DNA from: DASVCS01 sp036381495
Lineage (GTDB): Bacteria > Gemmatimonadota > Gemmatimonadetes > Longimicrobiales > RSA9
Direction: 5' to 3'
Assembly: GCA_036381495.1 (NCBI GenBank)
Contig: DASVCS010000105.1
Span: 1 to 64,000 of the forward strand
DNA length: 64,000 nt
Shown: positions 36,234-42,963 of the stretch, in pieces
Layout: the number at the start of each line of letters is the position of its first letter
Position numbering within the stretch: position 1 is the stretch's first letter
Position numbers and translations under genes: made by a program
The notes under the pieces: model-generated
The model's input: the letters and a program-made list of their open reading frames with translations, nothing else
What the model was told of the DNA's origin: nothing
The model's database searches: none

Positions 36234-39200
36234 TCATGCCATCGGCGGCCGGGGTCGGCGCGGGCGCCGGTGGCGCAGTCGACCCCGCAGCGCGGCCACG
36301 CGCTGTCTCACGGCACCGGGGAGCGTGAAGTGGAGGACCACGGTCGTGCCGCCGCCCGGGGTCTCGCGCCACTCGATGGCGGCGCCGATCTCGGCGGCGC
36401 GCCGGCGCATCCCGGGGAGGCCGCGGCCTCCGCGTGCATTCGTGGGCACGGCGGGGCCGAGGCCCACGCCGTCATCGGTCACGGCGAGCTGCCAGGTCCG
36501 GCCGCGGCCGGTGAAGGCGAGGGCGACTTGCCGGGCGCGCGCGTGGCGCGCCGCGTTGTGGAGCGCTTCCAGCCCGATCAGCAGGATGTTGCGGCGGAGC
36601 GCGAGCGGCAGGCGCGCGGGCGGCCATTCGCGCGGGGCGCGCAGCGTGAACACGACGTCGTCGCCGGCAAAGAATCGCTCGGCATGGCCGGCGAGCCGGC
36701 TGGCCAGCTCCTCGAGGGTGGCCGCGCGGCGGTCGAGCGACCAGACGATGTCGCCCAGCGCGTTGCCCAGCTCCTCGGCGGTCCCCGCGACCTCCTGCGC
36801 GAGCCGGCCGCGCTGTACGTCGTCCAGACGACCTCGCGCGAGGAGGCCGGCGAGGATGCCGATGCTACCAAGTCCGGACCCGAGTTCATCATGCAGGTCC
36901 ATCGCGATCCGGGTCCGCTGGCGTTCGAGGCCGAGCAGGAACGCGAGGCGCGCGCGGTAGGCGGCCCAGAGGACGGCGCCGCCGAGTGCGGCAAAGAGCG
37001 CGAGTGCCCAGGGCGTGCGGTACCACGGGGGGAGGACGCGGAACGCGAAGCGTGTCGGCGCGCCGAGCCAGCGGCGGCCATCCAGCGAGGCACGGACCTC
37101 CGCGTGGTAGCGGCCGGGCGGGAGGTCGACCCAGCGGAACGACGGCTGGCCGCGGGTGTCCTCCCACGGCGCGTCGGGCGCGAGCCGGACCTGGTAGTGC
37201 ACGCGGCCGGGTGCGCGGAACGAGAGGGCGGCGAAGCGCAATTCGAGGCGGTTGCGGTCGGCCGGCAGCTCGAGTGGCCGGTCGAGCGGGACCGGTTCGG
37301 TGCCGACGCGCGCATCGACGAGCACGACGCGCGGCGGTGCGATCCGTGCGAAGCGCGCCGTCGGCGGCACGTGTAGGAGGCCGAGCGACGTGGTGATCCA
37401 GAGCGTGCCATCATCGTCCTCGATCAGGTCCGCGCCGCCGATCGAGGGCAGTCCGTTGCGCGGACCGGGCGCTTCCAGCACCTCCCAGCCGTCGGGTCCG
37501 CCCGGGCGCACGCGCAGCAGGATCCCGTGGCCGGCGATCCAGATCCCGCCGACCGGCGAGGGGACGAGCGTGAAGACGTTGCGGCTGGCCAGGCCGGTGT
37601 TGGCGGGGAGCGGCGCCCAGCCGTCGGCGGTGCGGGCGAGGACGGCGGCGCGACGGGTCGCGCCCCAGAGTGTGCCATCGGGGAGCTCGACGAGGGCCGT
37701 GAAGTTGCCGATCCCGGGGACCGTCTCGCAGCTCCAGTCGGCGTCGCGGCCGGCGCGGACGGCGGCGGCCGGTGCGTGGCAGATGCGTTCGAAGCCCGCA
37801 GCCCAGAGCCGGCCGCGGCGGTCCTCGAGCACGGCGTCGATCACGGCATCATCGAGATCGAACGGCAGGCCGGTGATGCGGCGGAGCGCGCCGCGTTCGA
37901 CGTCGGCGTAGCGCAGCCCCTGGACGGTCGCGATCCAGAGATCCGCGCCGGCCGCGGCGGCGCAATCCATGAACGCCGCCCGCTCCGGCAGCCGGGCAAT
38001 GACGCGGTCGCCGCGCAGCCGGACGATCCCACGGAGGGTCGAGACCCAGACGATGCCGCGCGAGTCCGTACACGGCCGGGATTGGCTGAAGAGGTCGCGG
38101 ATGCCCACGACGTTGAACCCGGTCCCCGCCCGACGCACGATTCCGGTCCCCTGCCAGGTCGTGACCCAGAGGACGTCGCCGGAGCGCGCGACGTAACGGA
38201 CGTGCGGCCCCGGCAACCCGTGGCGGTCGGTCCAGAGCACGGTCTCCGGTTCAGGATACTGGAACAGCGCGGAGAACGAGCCGAGCCACAGGCTCCCCTC
38301 GCGGTCCACCAGGAGCGGGCCGCCGGATTCGATGCCGTCCCCGCGGCCGACCACTTCCGGCGCCTGGCCCGGCCGGATCGCGACCAGGGAACGGTCCAGC
38401 GCGACCCAGATCGTGCCGTTCCGTTCGGCGAGCGCGATCGGTCGGCCGCCCGGGATCTCGCCCGCCGCCCTCGATGCGAGCTCGTGGACCTCGCCGGAGA
38501 CGAGCTCGAAGACTCCGCCGAAGATCGTGAGCACGATGAGTCGGCCATCGGCGAGCGAGACCGCGTCGGCGAGCGTGGTATCGAAACGCTTGCGGGGCGC
38601 CGAATCGGGCGCCGCGATATGCCAGAGCCCCGCATCGGTCAGAACGAGCATACCGCCATCAGCCGCGGGCCGCACCTTGCGGGCGCCTTCACCGCCCAGC
38701 CGCTCCCGCGGGATCGCGGTCCAGACGCCGGCCTCGCGCACCACCGGGATGCTGTCCGCACCGACCGTCCAGAGGCGGGCCTGATCATCGAACGCCACCG
38801 TCCGGACCTGCGGCGACCACCCGCCGGGCGGCGGCGGGAGCGGGACCGCGCCGTCGGCGGTGATCTCGAAGATCCCGCCGTCTTCCACCTGTACGACGAT
38901 CCGCCCATCCCCCGTCGTCGCGAGTGCCATGGCGGCGCCATCGATCCGCTCGGGCGCCCACTGGCGAAACTCGACCCCGTCATAGCGGTAGATGCCGCCC
39001 TGTGTGGCGATCCAGAGAAAACCGACGGCATCCTGCGCGAGCGCCCAGACCGGCGGCACCGCGAGGCCCTGGTCGGCGGCGAAACGGCGGACCAAGCGGT
39101 CCTGCGCGCCGACGGCCGGCGGCCAGCAGAGCAGGAGCAGCATCAGCGTGCACGTCCGCCGGGCGGCGCGGTGCGGGCGGGTGGGCTGCGGCAGTCGGCG

Positions 39201-39278
39201 GCCGTGGCGGTCGCCGCGGCCGAAGGCCGCGACGCGGCGGGCGCCCCGCAGCGTGCGAGAGCGGCAGCATTCGGCCAT
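36234..39278 (-). CDS. Two-component propeller sensor histidine kinase
   Basis: About 1014 residues. It has a hydrophobic export segment (near 45-58, ending A-V-G-A-Q), two seven-bladed-type propellers of Reg_prop repeats (about 60-690; repeated L-W-I-A-T-x-G and L-W-x-G), a Y_Y_Y domain (about 690-745) and a membrane helix (about 752-775). HisKA_3 follows with R-I-A-M-D-L-H-D-E-L-G (about 785-855), then a HATPase with D-D-G-V-G-L and G-R-G-L-P-G-M. It senses an extracellular ligand and phosphorylates the adjacent NarL-type regulator. The start is uncertain: ATG 39278 gives a long N-region before the hydrophobic segment, and the open frame runs farther upstream. Confidence 0.88.
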   Translation of the reverse strand: MAECCRSRTLRGARRVAAFGRGDRHGRRLPQPTRPHRAARRTCTLMLLLLCWPPAVGAQDRLVRRFAADQGLAVPPVWALAQDAVGFLWIATQGGIYRYDGVEFRQWAPERIDGAAMALATTGDGRIVVQVEDGGIFEITADGAVPLPPPPGGWSPQVRTVAFDDQARLWTVGADSIPVVREAGVWTAIPRERLGGEGARKVRPAADGGMLVLTDAGLWHIAAPDSAPRKRFDTTLADAVSLADGRLIVLTIFGGVFELVSGEVHELASRAAGEIPGGRPIALAERNGTIWVALDRSLVAIRPGQAPEVVGRGDGIESGGPLLVDREGSLWLGSFSALFQYPEPETVLWTDRHGLPGPHVRYVARSGDVLWVTTWQGTGIVRRAGTGFNVVGIRDLFSQSRPCTDSRGIVWVSTLRGIVRLRGDRVIARLPERAAFMDCAAAAGADLWIATVQGLRYADVERGALRRITGLPFDLDDAVIDAVLEDRRGRLWAAGFERICHAPAAAVRAGRDADWSCETVPGIGNFTALVELPDGTLWGATRRAAVLARTADGWAPLPANTGLASRNVFTLVPSPVGGIWIAGHGILLRVRPGGPDGWEVLEAPGPRNGLPSIGGADLIEDDDGTLWITTSLGLLHVPPTARFARIAPPRVVLVDARVGTEPVPLDRPLELPADRNRLELRFAALSFRAPGRVHYQVRLAPDAPWEDTRGQPSFRWVDLPPGRYHAEVRASLDGRRWLGAPTRFAFRVLPPWYRTPWALALFAALGGAVLWAAYRARLAFLLGLERQRTRIAMDLHDELGSGLGSIGILAGLLARGRLDDVQRGRLAQEVAGTAEELGNALGDIVWSLDRRAATLEELASRLAGHAERFFAGDDVVFTLRAPREWPPARLPLALRRNILLIGLEALHNAARHARARQVALAFTGRGRTWQLAVTDDGVGLGPAVPTNARGGRGLPGMRRRAAEIGAAIEWRETPGGGTTVVLHFTLPGAVRQRVAALRGRLRHRRPRRPRPPMA

Positions 39279-39400
39279 ATCGTTGCGCCTACCGATCGGG
39301 TCGACTCGTCGAAGGAAGGCGGGACCGATGGTCCCGATGGTCCCGTGCGAACGGCCCGACGCTCCGCCCTGACCGTTCGGCCGCGTCGCCGTGTCGCGTA

Positions 39401-39420
39401 AGCATTTGCTGAGCAAAGCT
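39401..39420. promoter_or_regulatory. Dyad-symmetric site upstream of the propeller kinase
   Basis: AGC-a-TTTGCT-g-AGCAAA-GCT is an A+T-richer palindrome, about 125 bases before the kinase start. It is a candidate operator. The surrounding 39279-39474 shows no gene. Confidence 0.4.
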
Positions 39421-39474
39421 ATTTCCTGGCCGGAACCCCGACAAGTGTGGCGTATGGGCCGGGTGTCGCACCGC

Positions 39475-39603
39475 CTACTCGTACCGTAGCGCGACCATGG
39501 GGTCGACGCGTGTCGCGCGCCGGGCTGGGATCCAGCAGACGGCGAGCGCGAGCGCAACGCCCGCGAAGATGCTCAGCAGCAGTGCCAGGAACCGGGGCCG
39601 TTC
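39475..39603 (-). pseudogene. Scar of an ADOP-family permease (C-terminal 42 codons)
   Basis: The last 42 codons before the stop at 39475 read R-P-R-F-L-A-L-L-L-S-I-F-A-G-V-A-L-A-L-A, then directly V-C-W-I-P-A-R-R-A-T-R-V-D-P-M-V-A-L-R-Y-E. In the intact gene at 42952 these two stretches are separated by about 100 residues of the final FtsX domain. Nothing of the permease remains upstream. It keeps the divergent position relative to the ECF sigma gene that the intact permease has relative to the second sigma remnant. Confidence 0.85.
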
Positions 39604-39952
39604 GGTACTCGAGCGCCTTCGGCAGTACCACGCTGGGCGATCCAGTCGTACGCCGCTTGGGCGCCGGCTGCGCGGGGGTGCAGGCACGCGATCGCGGTGT
39701 ACCCCAGCGCAGCCGGCGGATCTTCGCGCTCCGTGCCGGCTGGCAGCGAGCTTACGTTGTGGGGGGTGGGACTGCCGCCACGGGGAGGCGGACCGCCGCA
39801 GCCTCGTTACCCGGAGTCGCAAGGTGCTCCCAATGCGCTCGCGCAAGAGTCTTGCGTTCGAATCAGCGCGGCTTCATCCGTAGGGTGCACGGGTCGGCAC
39901 GACCCTGCGCGCCCACGGTTCCGTGCGTATATCTGTCCCCCTCGCGAGACGC
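39604..39952 (+). promoter_or_regulatory. Spacer with conserved ECF-module promoter block
   Basis: From about 39819 to 39952 this spacer matches 45522-45655 upstream of the second module, best over CTTGCG-YTCG and GCTTCATCCRTAGGGTGC-CGGGT. Conservation of noncoding DNA between a working and a dead sigma gene marks it as the module promoter or operator region. No gene is recognised in 39604-39818. Confidence 0.55.
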
Positions 39953-40501
39953 ATGGATCGAGCGTCTGTCCGTACCCCTTCCCAGGGCAAGGATGCCCCG
40001 ATCGCCCTGGCTGCGCTCTACCGCCGCCACCGCGCGGAGTTGTGCCGGTACGCCCTGCGGTACGTGGAGCACGATGATGCCGCCGAAGACGTGGTGCAGC
40101 AGGTGTTCGTGCGCTTGCTAGGTCGTCCTCCGGACCTCGATTCCGTGCGCGACGTGTCCAGTTACCTGCGTCGCGCCGTTCACAACGAGGCGCTGCATCG
40201 GATCGAGCGGGCCCGCACCGCCCGTCAGTACCGTGCGGTCACGGCCGATGGATTGCGCTCGCTCGCCCCATCGCCCGCCGAGGAAATGCATCGGCGCGCC
40301 CTGGCGGCGGCTCTCGACCGTGCGATCGACGGGCTGCCGCCCCGTTGCCGCCAGGCCTTCGTACTCATACGGACGAACGGCCTGACGTATGCCGAAGCGG
40401 CCGAAGAGATGGGCATCTCGATCAAGACCGTGAAGGAGCAGCTGCGGCGTGCGCGCCGGGTGCTTCGGGAGCGCTTGGCGGAGCACTCGGCCAGGGTGTG
40501 A
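39953..40501 (+). CDS. ECF-type RNA polymerase sigma factor
   Basis: A 182-residue sigma-70-family factor. Region 2 (about 20-85) has L-Y-R-R-H-R-A-E-L-C-R-Y-A and D-A-A-E-D-V-V-Q-Q-V-F-V-R-L. Region 4 (about 122-175) has L-P-P-R-C-R-Q-A-F-V-L, T-Y-A-E-A-A-E-E-M-G-I-S and T-V-K-E-Q-L-R-R-A. No anti-sigma gene is next to it, unlike most ECF loci. Downstream are a hairpin-rich spacer and the small four-cysteine peptide gene. ATG 39953 aligns with the start of the sigma remnant at 45656. It resembles factors that Gemmatimonadota and Bacteroidota pair with TonB or surface systems. Confidence 0.92.
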   Translation: MDRASVRTPSQGKDAPIALAALYRRHRAELCRYALRYVEHDDAAEDVVQQVFVRLLGRPPDLDSVRDVSSYLRRAVHNEALHRIERARTARQYRAVTADGLRSLAPSPAEEMHRRALAAALDRAIDGLPPRCRQAFVLIRTNGLTYAEAAEEMGISIKTVKEQLRRARRVLRERLAEHSARV

Positions 40502-40779
40502 ACCGGAGCATGCGGGCTACCTCGAACCACATGCCTGTAGCGTGTAGGACCTTTTCGGCGGTCACGGGTCTTTTGGTCAGGCACCGGGGTTTCGGGCATC
40601 GCCCGGTGTGATTGGCCGGCCACCAAGATGCCCCCGCTCTTGACTGTAAAGCCGGAAGCGGTCGAAGGGCACGTTTCCCGTGTCGGCACGGATGCCTTTG
40701 GCTTCGCCGTGCCGTAGCCTCACGTGCATGAAAGCACGTCAGGCGATCCACCTTTCATCCACCTTCTCTGGAGGTTATC
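40502..40779 (+). promoter_or_regulatory. Hairpin-bearing leader of the first peptide gene
   Basis: The spacer between sigma and peptide has a strong hairpin at 40684-40714 (CGGCACGG and complement, with an inner GCC-TTT-GGC). A 6-bp perfect hairpin follows at 40722-40739 (ACGTGC/GCACGT). CTGGAGG comes just before the ATG. The first could end the sigma transcript or regulate the peptide. The last 30 bases match the sequence before the second peptide gene. Confidence 0.5.
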
Positions 40780-40968
40780 ATGAGGCTCCGTACTCTCAAT
40801 CTCCTCGCTATCGTGGTCATCGGCGTTGGTGGCGTGTACTTGACCACGCCGGCGCCTGCCATGGCGTCCGAGTGCGAACTCAAGGAGGATGTGCTCGTGT
40901 GTGATGGGAACACGGGTGAATGCCACCGCGAGGATGTCGTGGTTTGTGAGGAGCCAGAGCAGACCTGA
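40780..40968 (+). CDS. Secreted four-cysteine peptide, copy 1
   Basis: A 62-residue peptide of unknown family. Residues 1-29 are a typical signal (M-R-L-R-T-L-N-L-L-A, hydrophobic core, A-P-A-M-A). The mature part of about 33 residues is acidic with four cysteines at 32, 41, 48 and 56 (C-x8-C-x6-C-x7-C). It shares V-L-V-C-D, T-G-x-C-H-x-E and V-x2-C with the paralogue at 45775. Two disulfides or a metal site are plausible. A good GGAGG stands before the ATG. Conservation of both ends in a paralogue with different in-between sequence argues that it is a real gene. A link to the ECF factor upstream is inferred from two copies of the arrangement. Confidence 0.8.
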   Translation: MRLRTLNLLAIVVIGVGGVYLTTPAPAMASECELKEDVLVCDGNTGECHREDVVVCEEPEQT

Positions 40969-41040
40969 TCGTGACAGGTCCTGTCGGTGCCGCTCTCCAG
41001 CTGAACGGAGCGATACGAGGTGGAGATGCGCTGGAGGGCG

Positions 41041-41409
41041 GCACCTCGGCCTTGCGGTTCACGGACGTGTGGCGCCGTCGCCTGACGACCTGGATCTGGT
41101 GGCCGCACTGGACGTCTGGCGCCGCAGCGTGGATCGGATGGGCGATAGCCGGCCGTTTCAGCACCGGGCTCGCGTTGGACGCGCTCCGGATGGTGCCCTG
41201 GCGCCGCCGGCCTGAGTTGGTCCTCCATCACTCGGACCGGCGGACGCAGTACGCGGCCCTGGTTTTCGGGAGATGTTGCGAAGGAGCGGGCTTCGCTCGT
41301 CCACCGGGCTCGGTCGGGGACGGCTACCGCAACGCCATGTGCGAGAGCTTCTTCGCCACCCTCGAATCCGACATATTGGATCGGAGCGCCGGTAGGTTGG
41401 AGCCTGTTA
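41041..41409 (+). pseudogene. Decayed IS3-type transposase (DDE domain)
   Basis: Across two frames the DNA reads as the end of an IS3-family orfB: L-D-V-W-R-R, then L-A-L-D-A-L-R-M-V-P-W-R-R-R-P-E, H-H-S-D-R-R-T-Q-Y-A-A (second catalytic Asp region) and M-C-E-S-F-F-A-T-L-E-S (catalytic Glu). The usual D-R-G-S is D-R-R-T, D-N-A is R-N-A, the frame shifts near the start, and the tail is lost. It is a dead fragment lying between the first peptide gene and the propeller gene. No intact terminal repeats are found. Confidence 0.8.
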
Positions 41410-41448
41410 GGGACCCGCACCCGGCTCGGCAGTTCATAACAGGCTCCA
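41398..41448. repeat. 12-bp perfect inverted repeat after the transposase remnant
   Basis: TGGAGCCTGTTA at 41398-41409 and its exact complement at 41437-41448 enclose 27 bases. It stands where transposase homology stops and 59 bases before the propeller start, so it may be a terminator-like hairpin or a scar of an element end. Confidence 0.55.
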
Positions 41449-41506
41449 GACTCTTGGATCCGCCATCCGGCCCACACGGCTGTTGGGGAATACGAGGAGC
41501 GTGAAC

Positions 41507-42739
41507 ATGGCATTCCTTGGTGGCTCATCGGCAAGTGCCGGAATACTGTTCATTTCGCTATTGGCGGGATGTGGTACGGATAACATTCGCCAGTCGAAGG
41601 TCATCTTCCGTGATAGTGCCGGAGTGTCCATCGTCGAAAACCACGCGCCTCAATGGACGGACACTGAGAATTGGTCCATTTCCGACACACCCACGATAGA
41701 TATTGGCGAACGCACAGGTGCGCCGCAATACCTCTTTGACGGTGTGAAAGACCTCATGCGACTCGCCAATGGAAATATACTGGTGGCCGATGGCGCCAGC
41801 AAAGAACTTCGGATCTACGATGAAGCGGGGAAGCACATCATCTCGTTCGGCGGGAAAGGTGACGGTCCGGGAGAGTTCCAGGATCCTGCGTGGGTCGGAC
41901 AGCTTCCTGATGGGTCCATTATCGTTTACGATTCTCAGCATGCGCGACTGTCCATGTTCTCGATCGACGGTGAGTTCATACGTAGTGCTTCACTCGACCC
42001 AATCGATGGGGCGATCCCCGCAGCACGGGGAATGTTCGCCGACGGATCACTCCTCGTAAGTCCCGGCCGTTCGCAGGTCTTCTCTGCTGGAACGAGTGTT
42101 AGGCGTGATACAGTACGGTACGTGCGCGTGGATTCGAATGGAGAGGTGATGGGCACAATGGGCACGTACCCTGCCGACACGGAGATCGTGATTGTCAATA
42201 GCGACGGCCGACCGTGGGTGATGCGGATGAACGTTCCATTCGCGCCCAAGACCTTCGTGGCGGTGCATCAAGATCGGCTCTATATAGGAAATAGCGAAGC
42301 ATACGAGATCGCGGTTGTTTCGCTGACGGGAGAGTTGTCGGAAATTATCCGTGCCCGCTACGTTCCTCGCCAACTCTCAGCGGATGATGTCAAACAGTAC
42401 AAGGAATATGAACTCGCAAAGCCTGCGAGCGATTTGCTAAGGCAAATGAAATCCGTTGCGCTTTCCAAGATGCCGTTCCCTGATGTCATCCCCGCTTATG
42501 ACGGCTTGCTGGTCGATTTGGAAGGCAATCTTTGGGTGAAAGAGTCTCGGCGACCGGGGGAGATGCAGCCGCGTTGGACCGTTTTCGATCCGCGGGGACG
42601 CATGCTCGGAACGGTGGCTACCCCGCTAGACTTCGACATATACGAAGTCGGTGGGGATTGGCTGCTCGGAGTGTGGACGGACGAAGTCGGCGTGGAACAC
42701 GTCCGGGTCTATGGTATTGAAAAGTCGGCTCAGGGGTGA
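41507..42739 (+). CDS. Six-bladed beta-propeller lipoprotein, lower GC
   Basis: A 410-residue lipoprotein with lipobox L-L-A-G-C (Cys22) followed by a six-bladed propeller. The blades show L-A-N-G-N-I-L-V-A-D, S-F-G-G-K-G-D-G-P-G-E-F (a hallmark of this group), L-P-D-G-S-I-I-V-Y-D and the late D-L-E-G-N-L-W-V-K. Such proteins are usually surface binding modules. ATG 41507 follows GAGGAG. The gene is visibly less GC-rich than its neighbours and comes after a transposase remnant, so recent transfer is likely. In Bacteroidota, propellers of this type often sit next to small secreted peptides, a parallel to the peptide genes here. Confidence 0.85.
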   Translation: MAFLGGSSASAGILFISLLAGCGTDNIRQSKVIFRDSAGVSIVENHAPQWTDTENWSISDTPTIDIGERTGAPQYLFDGVKDLMRLANGNILVADGASKELRIYDEAGKHIISFGGKGDGPGEFQDPAWVGQLPDGSIIVYDSQHARLSMFSIDGEFIRSASLDPIDGAIPAARGMFADGSLLVSPGRSQVFSAGTSVRRDTVRYVRVDSNGEVMGTMGTYPADTEIVIVNSDGRPWVMRMNVPFAPKTFVAVHQDRLYIGNSEAYEIAVVSLTGELSEIIRARYVPRQLSADDVKQYKEYELAKPASDLLRQMKSVALSKMPFPDVIPAYDGLLVDLEGNLWVKESRRPGEMQPRWTVFDPRGRMLGTVATPLDFDIYEVGGDWLLGVWTDEVGVEHVRVYGIEKSAQG

Positions 42740-42897
42740 AGGGCGCCAGCCGGCGTTGCGAGGAGCGGGCGTCCACGCGGTCCAGCCCGCATCGTGACTC
42801 CGCTTCACCTACGAGCCGACAGTCGCCGAAGGGTCTTGAGCGGCTCACGATCGAGCGTCGGTCCGCCGGCCCGGCTTCCTGCCCATCGATGTCAGTA

Positions 42898-42963
42898 TCA
42901 GCCAACGCCCTGCCGATCTGCGATGAATCGAAAAGTAAAACCGACTCCCGCCTATTCGTACCG
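42898..42963. repeat. ADOP 3-prime-flank repeat, copy R1
   Basis: ATCAGCCAACGCCC, then GAATCGAAAAGTAAAACC, then GCCTATTCGTACC running into the permease stop codon. Related copies are at 46115-46197 and 46213-46290, with inverted partial copies at 45982-46044. In this copy the repeat is simply the natural downstream flank of the permease gene. Confidence 0.75.
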
